NCBI GenBank assembly: GCA_004794785.1
Contig: SJOL01003083.1
Location: 90,125 to 154,124 of the forward strand
Direction of reading: 5' to 3'
From: Opisthorchis felineus
Taxonomy: Eukaryota; Platyhelminthes; Trematoda; Opisthorchiida; Opisthorchiidae
Length of the DNA stretch: 64,000 nt
In this document: positions 48,001 through 53,969 of the stretch, piece by piece
Position numbering within the stretch: the stretch's first letter is position 1
How the letters are laid out: each line of letters begins with the position of its first letter
Made by a program: the position numbers and the translations under genes
Notes under the pieces: model-generated
Databases searched by the model: none
Told to the model about the DNA's origin: nothing
What the model saw: only the letters and a program-made list of their open reading frames with translations

Positions 48001-50375
48001 GCCTTTGACTCGAAGGCCTGATCATGAAACGGATGTGGCTGATATCTTCAGCAGTCCACTTTTTTTAATGCCACATGGTTTAACCATAGACACGGTCCAG
48101 TAACTTCTTAAACAGAGACGACGAGGTATGGCAAAATTACCTTTCCATAAAACACCAAGCCACAAACGCGGGAAAAAAAAGTACACAACGCAAGCGTACA
48201 TTTACATGCCGCAAGTGACTGGTAATTAGATTGCGTTGGTTCCATTTTTACAAAAATTTGAATCGTAGGTTCTGATTACTCTGTTGAATTTCATTGGATT
48301 TAGCGCATGCTTTTTGTTAATGCCTGGGCCAATAAATTCAGAGATTTCAGTTGCGTGTTCGGCATCTCATAAAATCACAGGAGTGGTCAGGCAAGACAGT
48401 ACGCTAGCAGTTATTCTCACAACAGTTGTCACCCGAGGAACTTCTTGGGAAATTTACGGTAGAGTCGGCACCACTTCTGGGACTGTGAACGCCTTTGATA
48501 ACTTCAAAAATGGCAATGCTACGGAACATTAGGTCCTCCAAAGACTGAAATCATTATTATAGAGGACAGAAAAACAAGCTGCCGATCAAAAGGAATGAGA
48601 GCAAGAATGAAACCCGGGAAGAGGATTATGAGACAGATAATGGTTTGGATAGTCTCAGCAAAAAGATGAAAAAATAACAAACCAACGGTATACGGATAAA
48701 CGTCTCGCACAAGCAGTTAAAATGTGCATCGTGCTAATTTTCGTTCTGCTTCTTGATGGACAGCCTTCAACACGAGCGGTTTCGCCCTTTTGGGGACTCA
48801 TCAATTAGACGCAGTCTCCGGGTTTACGTCAACCTTACGTCCCACTAGAACACCAAGTTGTACGCAACTGGAGAAATATGCTCACTTGCAAGTAAATATG
48901 GTTATAACAGTAAACTTAACTCAATCCCAGCTGAATCTTTCGTTTATGATAATCTTCAAATGTATGTGCTGCAACCTTTTGAGTACTGTGTTTCGTCAAT
49001 ACAACATACTGCGATATCTCGAATATCGTACCAACTGAACATGAGACGCCCTTAGTGCAGTGCATATCACAAACGAGATTCAGTTGAGTGTGTCTTCCTT
49101 TTAGTTCTTGACTGATGACCATTTTGCTGGAATTGGTGTAATTCCACTAAAGGTATATTAGGCGTTAGATATTATCTCGAAAGTTGTTTCCCAAAAGGGG
49201 GAACTATTCTAGTTCACCCTTATTCGATGGCGACATGCGTGCACATGGGACCGTTTCTCCTCTCAGTTATATATCAAGCTGAAAAATAAACGTCACTCGA
49301 TATAGCCTAAGGTTTCGTACAAGAGCAGTAGAGCCACGTAAGGACACATGAAATGAGCCAGACAAGAAGAGGTCTCCTACCACGAATCAAAGTACACGAA
49401 AACAGCATGGAAGGTACTGTTTTCCTAGATGTGATTTCAACCGCGCAGACTGCTTGTTTTTCGTTTCTCAGGTGAATTCGAAAATGCTAGATAGACCGTA
49501 AAGCTTCATGCTGGTTGTAAAACGTCTAACTCTCAAAGACGTCCAAAATCTGGCGGATATCAGCTGAGGGTTAAGAGATGAGCCACCCGAAAAAGCAGAA
49601 CTTTGTTGACGAAAAAGTATATTTATGGTAATCAGATTTGTAAAACGATAAGAAAGACTCACATTAATTTAACCAAAAAGCTACGAAAGTGTTCAAATGA
49701 TTTGATGTGGATTTATCTTATGCAATGACGTAAGGGCTAAGTAAAGCGACACAGCAAAGCGGGCCTCCCAAGGACAAGTCCTTCTGAAAACACATGGATA
49801 CCCCTGATACATCTTTCTTCAACACAACGGAAAAGCTGTTTTCGCGTCCGCCACTGAAAGAAAATACTACGCACCAATTACAAGCAGCACAATGACACCG
49901 AAGACGCATGTCAGCAGTAGTCTGGCATTAAAAACTTACAGGGAACATACTCTGGGTCCGAACTGTCATCCGTACTTTCCGATATTTCCTCCTCCCCCTC
50001 CTCTTCAGCATCATCTCCAATGTCATCCGCTCCTTGAGCCCGTCGGGATCCTCTAGTTCTCTGTTGTGGGCAAGATTCCTTCCGATGCATTTCGCGCATC
50101 AGTTCGTCAAACGTGATAAGGCCATTTAGATAGCGGGAGTATAAGGATTCATCCGGGATTAGGTCATTTAAAAATCTCCCATCATCTGGAAATTCGGGGA
50201 CATCATCCACCCCTAGTGCATCCAGATCACAGGACAACTCATAACCAGTTGTAATGAACTAGAAGTTGGTGATTACCGACGGAAATCTTACTGAATCCAG
50301 GTCCACAATTTGCAACTCCTGGTCTACCAGACTGGTTCCATGGAAATCATAATCCGTACTTAGAGAGTCATCCAT
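20977..50375 (-). CDS. GTF3C3: GTF3C3 / TFIIIC102 homologue, TPR subunit of TFIIIC (20-exon model, 3' end missing)
   Basis: Known role of the family: the tau-A TPR subunit of TFIIIC, which binds tRNA-type A/B-box promoters in the nucleus and recruits TFIIIB (Brf1, Bdp1) for RNA polymerase III. Seen: twenty exons bounded by GT/AG join without a stop into 914 codons (human protein is about 886 residues), every junction agreeing in phase. N-terminal order: acidic/disordered region containing [11 protein letters not shown], like the human start; a basic microexon; then TPR helices such as [17 protein letters not shown] and ALAMHYTKL; a diverged, low-complexity insertion in exon 14; then C-terminal TPRs ([16 protein letters not shown]). 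The start is the ATG at 50375-50373. The terminal exon (about 35 codons in human) was not located. Introns reach about 5.5 kb and carry SINEs, gypsy, LINE and ribozyme repeats. Exon 10 is tentative. The family assignment is secure from collinearity; exact ends need transcript data. Confidence 0.93.
21313..21400 (-). CDS. GTF3C3: GTF3C3 exon 19
   Basis: 88 nt between TTTCAACAG and GTAAGT, ending in phase 1. [20 protein letters not shown] and NIARFCHQL match human GFSFLNRYLSLRGPCQESFY and NLGRGLHQL, the most conserved block seen here. Confidence 0.96.
21401..23907. other. GTF3C3 intron 18
   Basis: Intron between exons 18 and 19. Short chance frames only; no repeat recognised. Confidence 0.7.
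23908..24032 (-). CDS. GTF3C3: GTF3C3 exon 18
   Basis: 125 nt between ATTCACAG and GTGAGT, ending in phase 0. [20 protein letters not shown] and [11 protein letters not shown] align with human FRTHPDEPLYSFCIGLTFIH and the following HALIVQ. Confidence 0.94.
24388..25035 (-). mobile_element. degenerate non-LTR reverse transcriptase
   Basis: Minus strand: [20 protein letters not shown], then [20 protein letters not shown], the DFTKAFDSV block of LINE RTs, and [12 protein letters not shown]. Frames are broken between them. It lies in the GTF3C3 intron between exons 17 and 18, on the gene's strand. Confidence 0.65.
25036..27086. other. left part of GTF3C3 intron 17
   Basis: Contains overlapping frames near 25922-26490 on both strands that may derive from an old element, without a recognisable motif. 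Confidence 0.5.
27087..27162 (-). CDS. GTF3C3: GTF3C3 exon 17
   Basis: 76 nt between CCCACCCAG and GTAAGC, ending in phase 1. It codes [20 protein letters not shown] and HRLAI, corresponding to the human PENHALCVLNGHNAFVSGSF segment. It joins exon 18 in frame as ...HRLAIARLIGL. Confidence 0.88.
28444..28536 (-). CDS. GTF3C3: GTF3C3 exon 16
   Basis: Thirty-one codons between TTCCAG and GTGAGT, phase 0 at both ends. [20 protein letters not shown] matches human QLWNIFNQVTMHSQDVRHHR in length and in the Trp-Asn pair. Confidence 0.9.
28537..29688. other. GTF3C3 intron 15
   Basis: Intron between exons 15 and 16. Nothing recognised. The intron to its left (27163-28443) is likewise empty. Confidence 0.7.
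29689..30038 (-). CDS. GTF3C3: GTF3C3 exon 15
   Basis: 350 nt between CCCTATTTAG and GTATGA, ending in phase 0 after REIYKK. It is mostly helical: [20 protein letters not shown] and [15 protein letters not shown]. By order it covers the human segment from AELLVDSSLEYY to AYNYIRIMVM; similarity is weaker than in the flanking exons. Confidence 0.85.
30127..30547 (-). CDS. GTF3C3: GTF3C3 exon 14 with low-complexity insertion
   Basis: The longest exon (421 nt), from acceptor TTTGTAG. The first 80 or so codons are Ser/Lys/Arg-rich, then Asp-rich ([19 protein letters not shown]), with no counterpart in human GTF3C3. The rest, including [13 protein letters not shown] and [18 protein letters not shown], matches the human LHRSTLLFSQGKMYG...WWNLLLKAIYSL region. 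I placed the donor at GTGCGT (phase 1), because that gives the phase exon 15 needs. Confidence 0.85.
30754..30927 (-). CDS. GTF3C3: GTF3C3 exon 13, TPR
   Basis: Fifty-eight codons, phase 0 at both ends, donor [40 protein letters not shown] and [20 protein letters not shown] follow the human repeat VVWLRHAECLKALGYMERA and LDARISLSTLQQQLGQPEKA almost position by position. It is the strongest TPR pair in the gene. Confidence 0.95.
30928..31708. other. GTF3C3 intron 12
   Basis: No repeat or ORF of note. Confidence 0.7.
31709..31858 (-). CDS. GTF3C3: GTF3C3 exon 12, TPR
   Basis: Fifty codons between GGACTTCAG and GTAAGT, phase 0 at both ends. Contains [18 protein letters not shown] and [15 protein letters not shown], matching the spacing of human TTLVEQNPEDMGDLYLDVAE and LPLLSALVCSE. 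Confidence 0.9.
32103..32190 (-). CDS. GTF3C3: GTF3C3 exon 11
   Basis: 88 nt between acceptor TTTTCTCAG and donor GTGAGT, ending in phase 0. It codes [20 protein letters not shown] and then HLKLSAICI. It aligns with the human IPDGVPIDITVKLMVCLVHL segment. Only one reading frame through it is open. Confidence 0.85.
32945..33845. repeat. fold-back repeat (about 195-bp inverted arms)
   Basis: The left arm, about 32945-33140, is the reverse complement of the right arm, about 33650-33845, at roughly 85-90% by eye. Shared words: GAAGTCGAGTGAGAGACGGC, ATTGGCTACCTGTCAAG, AGGATGACCTGAGTTT, TCAGTGCAGGCAGTGCTGTG. The 510-bp middle holds a further partial inverted copy near 33370-33450. No recognisable protein. 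It lies in the GTF3C3 intron between exons 10 and 11. Confidence 0.75.
33846..34904. other. GTF3C3 intron between exons 10 and 11, right part
   Basis: A minus-strand stretch near 34375-34445 reads [20 protein letters not shown] between an acceptor-like CACAG and donor-like GTAAGG. Its phase does not fit the GTF3C3 model, so it is left unassigned. Confidence 0.4.
34905..34936 (-). CDS. GTF3C3: tentative GTF3C3 exon 10 (32-nt microexon)
   Basis: An exon starting in phase 0 and ending in phase 2 is required between exons 9 and 11. This stretch fits: acceptor TTGCACAG, coding [10 protein letters not shown], donor GTACCA. The donor is weak, and the peptide has only general hydrophobic similarity to the human KALEIITDFSG region. 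Another exon in 32.2-35.3 kb may be the true one. Confidence 0.35.
35287..35345 (-). CDS. GTF3C3: GTF3C3 exon 9
   Basis: 59 nt between TTTCAG and GTATGT, ending in phase 0. It codes [20 protein letters not shown], corresponding to the human VNIAAELYISNKQYDKALE helix pair. Confidence 0.85.
35700..35886 (-). repeat. tRNA-derived SINE 1, copy b
   Basis: Antisense-read body: TGGCTCAGTGGTTAAGGCG, AGTTCGAACCCAACC, CTTGGGCAACCTGGCAGTAT, AAGGTGTTATAGTTGAACGA. It sits in the GTF3C3 intron between exons 8 and 9, same strand as the gene. Confidence 0.88.
36150..36237 (-). CDS. GTF3C3: GTF3C3 exon 8
   Basis: 88 nt between TTTCATAG and GTAGGT, ending in phase 1. It codes [19 protein letters not shown] and [10 protein letters not shown], in the position of the human helices SYYEANDVTSAINIIDEAF. 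Confidence 0.9.
36771..36937 (-). CDS. GTF3C3: GTF3C3 exon 7, TPR
   Basis: 167 nt between acceptor CGACTAG and donor GTGAGT, ending in phase 0. It contains [18 protein letters not shown] and [15 protein letters not shown]. These align with the human segment that includes LYEQMGDHKMAM and SDGERFMQLARDMA. Confidence 0.95.
37052..37166 (-). CDS. GTF3C3: GTF3C3 exon 6, TPR
   Basis: 115 nt from acceptor CCACAG, coding [19 protein letters not shown] and on to ALAMHYTKL, ending in phase 1 at GTGAGC. It matches the human repeat with AAHLNPSDTEEWVRLAE and AIFCYTKAL in sequence and spacing. This was one of the first clear anchors for the gene. Confidence 0.95.
37419..37495 (-). CDS. GTF3C3: GTF3C3 exon 5, TPR
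   Basis: 77 nt coding [20 protein letters not shown] and HEKSTE, ending in phase 0 at GTGAGG. It aligns with the human APLAYEPFSTLAMIYEDQGD repeat residue for residue in spacing. Confidence 0.93.
37496..40026. other. GTF3C3 intron 4
   Basis: 2.5-kb intron between exons 4 and 5. No recognised repeat. Confidence 0.7.
40027..40144 (-). CDS. GTF3C3: GTF3C3 exon 4, first TPR helices
   Basis: Thirty-nine codons plus one base, beginning [20 protein letters not shown] and ending in phase 1 at GTAGGT. It aligns with the helix pair of the human protein that starts near LRGLMGEAN. It includes [14 protein letters not shown], a typical second TPR helix. Confidence 0.92.
40790..40955 (-). repeat. second tRNA-like SINE or tRNA pseudogene
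   Basis: Minus strand A box TGGCCGAACAG and B box AGTTCGAATCC match polymerase III box consensus at tRNA-like spacing. They resemble a Leu/Ser-type tRNA head (GTGGCCGAACAGTTTAG). The body after it does not match SINE 1. Only one copy in the window, so whether it is a SINE family cannot be judged. It lies in a GTF3C3 intron on the gene's strand. Confidence 0.55.
40956..41943. other. part of GTF3C3 intron 3
   Basis: Contains adjacent homopolymers of T and G at about 41090-41110. Minus-strand frames at 41377-41893 show no known domain. Confidence 0.5.
41944..42122 (+). repeat. tRNA-derived SINE 1, copy c
   Basis: GGCTCAGTGGATAAGGC, CTTGGGCAACCTGGTGGTAT and AACGTGTTAGAGTTGAACGG. The B-box area is altered (ACATGATCAGCC). 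It lies in the GTF3C3 intron between exons 3 and 4, antisense to the gene. Confidence 0.85.
43421..43488 (+). repeat. decayed hammerhead family A fragment
   Basis: Plus strand GGCTTATCTGGTAAATTTCC, then AAAACCGGTAAAGGGCTGTC and CTGCAACC. This follows the family A order stem I, core, ACCGGT, GGGCTGTCGAAG, CAGCAACC, with many substitutions. It lies in GTF3C3 intron 2-3 space next to a gypsy fragment. Confidence 0.45.
43661..44335 (+). mobile_element. Ty3/gypsy integrase C-terminus and 3' tail, copy 1
   Basis: Codes [20 protein letters not shown] and [20 protein letters not shown], then a shared non-coding tail to about 44335. Nearly identical to 54137-54866. Upstream integrase and RT are absent here. 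Antisense to GTF3C3, inside the intron between exons 2 and 3, ending about 60 bp from microexon 3. Confidence 0.85.
44398..44435 (-). CDS. GTF3C3: GTF3C3 exon 3, basic 38-nt microexon
   Basis: Found by phase and content: acceptor CCCTCTCTCTAG, then 38 nt coding (S)[12 protein letters not shown], then donor GTAAGA. It begins in phase 1 and ends in phase 0, exactly what exons 2 and 4 require. It supplies the Lys/Arg cluster that lies between the acidic stretch and the first helix in the human protein. It lies about 60 bp beyond the end of a gypsy fragment. Alternative: a chance pairing of splice sites; phase agreement and basic content argue against it. Confidence 0.7.
44436..47271. other. part of GTF3C3 intron 2
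   Basis: Plus-strand frames of 60-104 codons (45511-47160) have no recognisable domain and probably belong to decayed elements. Confidence 0.5.
47272..47408 (+). repeat. tRNA-derived SINE 1, copy d (5'-truncated)
   Basis: Starts near the B box (TCGAAACGACCTCTGCC), keeps CTTGGGCAACCTAGCAGTAT and AGGGGTGCTACAGCCGAACG. The A-box part is missing. It lies in the intron between exons 2 and 3 of GTF3C3. Confidence 0.82.
48751..48990 (-). repeat. hammerhead repeat family A, diverged copy
   Basis: Contains CGGTTTCGCCCTTTTGGGGA, CTCATCAATTAG and CGTCAACCTTA (plus-strand reading), corresponding to the ribozyme and following segment of copy 1. Core TTGATGA and ACCGCT instead of ACCGGT indicate an inactive ribozyme. 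It lies in the long GTF3C3 intron after exon 2. Confidence 0.7.
49008..49100 (+). repeat. hammerhead repeat family A, inverted partial copy
   Basis: GATATCTCGAATATCGTACC, AACTGAACATGAG and AAACGAGATTCAG match copy 2 in the same orientation. It lies a few bases right of an oppositely oriented copy, repeating the head-to-head arrangement of 1171-1738. Confidence 0.65.
49940..50258 (-). CDS. GTF3C3: GTF3C3 exon 2, acidic N-terminal region
   Basis: Starts [13 protein letters not shown] after acceptor CTAG and ends in phase 1 at donor GTAAGT. It contains [19 protein letters not shown], which resembles the YLEGKISFEEF-type motif at the extreme N terminus of vertebrate GTF3C3, then a long Glu/Asp run ([14 protein letters not shown]) matching the acidic stretch that precedes the first TPR in the human protein. 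Confidence 0.88.
50259..50291 (-). other. 33-bp microintron (GTF3C3 intron 1)
   Basis: Starts GTAAG and ends CTTCTAG on the minus strand, 33 nt in total. Its length is divisible by three, but removing it gives phase 0 to phase 0 joining. Very short introns near the 5' end of genes are a known habit of schistosomes and other trematodes. Confidence 0.75.
50292..50375 (-). CDS. GTF3C3: GTF3C3 exon 1 (start codon)
   Basis: Twenty-eight codons from ATG ([20 protein letters not shown]...) ending in phase 0 at donor GTAAG. The peptide is acidic, as expected for the disordered N terminus of the family. Five bases upstream of the ATG is a pyrimidine-rich stretch ending CAG, so this coding exon is probably preceded by a splice of some kind. 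Start chosen because exon 2 joins it in frame across a 33-bp intron. Confidence 0.75.
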
Positions 50376-50396
50376 GAGGGCTGAAAAAGGAGAAGC
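50376..50396 (-). promoter_or_regulatory. splice acceptor just upstream of the GTF3C3 ATG
   Basis: Reading the minus strand, a pyrimidine-rich run (CTTCTCCTTTTTCAG) is followed by only five bases (CCCTC) before the ATG. It may be the acceptor of a 5'-UTR intron or a spliced-leader trans-splice acceptor, both of which occur in trematodes. The sequence does not distinguish them. Confidence 0.45.
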
Positions 50397-50440
50397 TTCA
50401 AGAAAGTAGGGGTTCATTTGAAAAGGATTGGCCAGTACCT

Positions 50441-51017
50441 TTCAGCATTTCCTAACTCGTACACCTCTTTCAGTAAATAACCCAACACTATCCCTTTTTC
50501 TGACGTAAATCGGTAGACAATAACCATTTTCGAACACTATAGTGTTACAGTGTGAGGTCCCCAGAAGGGATAAAAAAGGTATGAGTTGTTTTCGGAAAAG
50601 TTTGGTAACAATCGGTAGATTTATTGCTGGGCAACGTTTCGCTTTTGACACAAAAGCTTCGTCAGGCCAAGTGACTAGGTTACGAGGTTGGTCGAGATTT
50701 AAGGCGGAAGGAGAACCAATCATCTAAGTCAAGCTAAATCTCTGTTGGGTGTCGGCCGAAGGATTTTGTGTGTTAGGGTGGGTGACCAAGTGTTGGACCT
50801 AATTGGATTTGGGTCCAGCCTAGGGTGTAGTTGTTCTGGTTCGGTTCACTTAATGATCCCTCTTGAACTTCGTTTGCACTTTCTGTCCGTCTGTGTGGAT
50901 GGGCTAGTGCTACGATAGTTGTGTAAGAGGGATTCTGTGAACTTTGGTCGGGTTGGGATTTCCACCCCCTGTTTTTGCTAATGATTCTAAGTGAATTGAC
51001 AACCACACAGTCACGTG
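50441..51017 (-). repeat. PLE 3' flanking (pseudo-LTR-like) region
   Basis: Sequence between the PLE stop codon and the GTF3C3 5' end. It contains the hammerhead-like motif and no other ORF of note. The PLE boundary is not marked by a visible target duplication, so the left limit is a guess. Confidence 0.45.
50626..50671 (-). ncRNA. hammerhead-like motif in the PLE 3' flank
   Basis: On the minus strand: CTGACGA (50665-50659, fits CUGANGA), one extra A, a perfect 7-bp stem GCTTTTG/CAAAAGC with loop TGT, GAAA (50640-50637), then palindromic AACGTT and GCCCAG. Flanking GGC/GCC can form a short stem I. Known: PLEs of many animals carry hammerhead motifs in their terminal repeats. The extra A before stem II departs from the canonical core, so activity is uncertain. 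A second copy on the 5' side was not seen. Confidence 0.6.
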
Positions 51018-53285
51018 TCAACTCGGCTTATCTAAGACCGCTTTCCATACGCTCGCCAGTTCCACACCCTCGATTCTGTTCACGCTATGATGCTTGGTGA
51101 TTTCCACCGCTTCGGCTATCAGCCGCTGTGGTGTGAATCGCAGTCCCCGTCTTAAAACTTCCACATTATCCAAATCTATACTATGTCCCGTGTCTAAGGC
51201 ATGTACCGCCATCGCTGAGTCTTTGACCAGCGTTTGGTATTCTACCGCATTCCTTGGTGGTTTGTTTATTCTCCTTTTATGCTCACCAATTCTGGTGTGC
51301 AATTCCCTGGCAGTTTGTCCTATGTAAACCTTAGTGCAATCGTTGCAATTAATTTTATACACACAGTCCCTAGTCCTTTCAACCGGGAGGGGATCTTTCA
51401 ATTGCACCAAAACTGAGCGTAGCGTTCTTCCCTTCTGGAAAGCTACTCTAATGTTGGCCAAGTTCAATATTCTTCGAATAACCTCCGAAGTTCCTGCTTT
51501 ATATGGAATGACTGCTGTGCCAATCCATTCCTTACTGGGTCTAGATACCGGAGCCAATATCTTTCTTAGTTGACGCCTAATCAAACTCACTGGGTATCCT
51601 ATTTCTTGAAGTTTGTTGGCAATCTCGATTTGAGCTGCCGTTCGGTCGATCTCTTCTGTGCACAGCGCTTTGACTCGACGAAACATCGATGAGACAATAC
51701 TGGCGTACACGGACTTTGGGTGTGCTGATGAGTAGTTTAAAACGTTTCCTGTGTCTGTTGGTTTCTCGTACACCGTAGTTTTTAATTTCCCCCCACTCTT
51801 ATGTGCTATACAGTCCAGGAAGGGTAATGTGCCCGAGGTGGACTCTATCTCCATGCTAAACTTGATGTGTGGACTTAAACTATTGAGATAGTCGTGGAAG
51901 CTGTTCACGTTATCTCGTTTGATTACAACAAACGTATCGTCAACATAACGCCAAAATACTTTCGGTGGACAATGAAATCCGGCCAAGGCTATTTGTTCGA
52001 AGTCCTCCATATAAATATTAGCTAAAACTGGGGATATTGGAGATCCCATTGCAAGACCTTGTTCTTGTGTGTAAACGGTTGTGTCAAAAACAAACTGATC
52101 GAGATTCAAACACACTCTTATGCCCTCAACTATTTCATCCACCGAGAGCTGTGTCCGTTCCCCAAGTGTCGTGTCTACCAGTAACAACCTCTTGGTTACC
52201 TCCAGAGCATCTGCCCTAGGTATGTTTGTGTACATTGAGACTACGTCAAAACTCACGAGGACTTCGTCCATCTCCAAGGGAAGCCCTGCGACTTTATTGG
52301 CGAAGTCGTACGAATTCCTAATGAAGGTGCTTGATTTCCCCGTGAGCGGTTTTAGTATACCAGCTAAGAATCTGGCCAGCTCATGTGGTGGCGAGCCTAT
52401 ACCATCCACTATTGGCCTTATCGGGACATCTGCCTTGTGGATTTTTGGCAGTCCGTAAAGTCGTGGTTGAATCGCACTTTTTGGATACAGCCGATACCAC
52501 TTACCTTGCCCTAAATGGTTTATTACCGATCTTAAATATCTACCAACTTCGACCTTATTCTTATTCATTATTGAAGTAATACTGCTACTGGTAATTTGTC
52601 GATAGGGTCCATCGGCGAGGTGTTGCCTAACCTTTTGAAGATAGTCGCTCTTGTTCATTACTACTGTGGCTTTACCTTTATCGGCCTTGGTAATGACAAT
52701 ACTATCTACCTGTCTCAGTGTGTTCAACGCTCTCCTCTCTGATGGTGCAATATTCGGAGCTCCCGGCTGTTGGGATTTTAGGACCGTGACCAATTGTACT
52801 CGTAGCTTCTCAGCTTCCGCTGAAGGAAGTTTTTGAAACACCGACTCTACACTAGGAATTATTTCCTCCGCTCTTATTACTTTTTTGCTCACTGCGAAGT
52901 TTAGTCCCTTTTCTAACAGACAGCGTTCGTCTTCACTCAGTGGTCTATCTGACAAGTTAACTACACTACAGTAATTGGTGGATGGTTTCGTCCTTTCTGT
53001 GGCCTTTCTAGAGCCCTGAGTCATGGAAAGCAGTTGGTCGAATTTACGTATCTTCCTATCCTTGCATTGCCGGCCCTGAGTAAGCTTCACTTCTGTTGCT
53101 TTGGTGTTGAGCATCTGGAAGTCGGCGGGTGAGATTGCGGTCTGAAGATCTTGGCTGAGTTGACTGGCGTGGCGGCGTAGTTCGGTTAATCGCTGGGTGG
53201 TTAGGTAAATCCTCTGTTTGAAGAATGACTTGGCCGCTGACAAAGCAATTTTTGCGGAAGCGACTTGAGTGGAGACATCAAATTG
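51018..53285 (-). mobile_element. Penelope-like element ORF: reverse transcriptase + GIY-YIG endonuclease
   Basis: One uninterrupted frame; 741 codons counted from 53243, open upstream to a TGA at 53286-53288. There is no in-frame ATG before codon 44, so the true start is unknown or the 5' end is lost. Counting from 53243: KADKGKATVVMNKSDY (186-201) and RLYGLPKIHK (261-270) are PLE RT signatures; FDVVSMYTNIP (332-342), GLAMGSPISPVLANIY (396-411) and catalytic YVDD (433-436) are the RT core; a Cys cluster CVYKINCNDC (627-636) starts the linker. The GIY-YIG domain has VYIGQT (639-644), Arg651, HALDTGHSIDLDNVEVL (681-697) and Glu711. All expected catalytic residues are present. Known for the family: target-primed reverse transcription at GIY-YIG nicks. 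It lies about 0.6 kb upstream of the GTF3C3 ATG, same strand. Confidence 0.95.
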
Positions 53286-53439
53286 TCATCCAGGAACTTG
53301 TTGAAAGATTTGAAGTTCAGACAATCGAACTACTACTCTGGAGAGGGATAGGGAGGAAATACTGCTAACATGGCATGAATTGGAACTTGACAAAGCTCAC
53401 GAAGCTGCACGAGTTCTCGAACTTGCACAAGAACAATCA

Positions 53440-53910
53440 CAATCATATGTATACTTGTTCTATTACTTGTTTTGTGTCGTCCAAAGTAGTGTTGTATGTG
53501 TTCGCGACACAGAGAAAACGCCTAAGATTACCGTCATGTTCATCTCTCGTTTTACCGCATACAGTAACGTTATCAACGCAGGCAAATATGTCTTTTACCT
53601 GTTCGGCTTTAGTGGTATTGTTTAACGTTCGCTGGAAACACGCGACCCCATTTGTCACTCTGAAAGTAATACACCGAAACTGGTATATGTTCCCGCCGGC
53701 TTGGAATACAGTATCCGGCATATTTGACTAGATTATTGGAACCTGATGATATGCACTCTGGAGGTCCTGTGTACTGTAGACGGTATAGCGTGCGACGGTT
53801 TCAATCATTTGATTCAAACGTTGACGAGTACTCCCGATCCCCTTTTGCTTATCCCTGTGCCGATATGTCATCTTCAACTGTGATTCGCTGTTTGGGTCAA
53901 CTGTTTTCAC
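53440..53910 (-). mobile_element. Ty3/gypsy reverse transcriptase fragment
   Basis: Minus strand: VYSTQDLQSAYHQVPI (RT motif with catalytic Asp), then YQFRCITFRVTNGVACFQRT and a degraded FACVDNVTVCGKT, where the FVYVDD-type box has lost its second Asp. Opposite in orientation to the integrase piece 60 bp away, so the element was rearranged after insertion. Confidence 0.85.
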
Positions 53911-53969
53911 TTTAGTAATGCCGGCTTACATTCACTGATATCGCGATTCTACGTTCATATCAACTGAAC

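Noticed and set aside
51727..51745. CTGATGAG as a hammerhead core
   Set aside because: It lies in the PLE coding sequence and is not followed by a stem II and GAAA at the right distance.
51094..52836. Several plus-strand ORFs of 60-112 codons
   Set aside because: Antisense shadows of the PLE reverse transcriptase frame.
53375..53731. 118-codon plus-strand ORF
   Set aside because: Antisense to the gypsy RT fragment, which has recognisable motifs on the minus strand.
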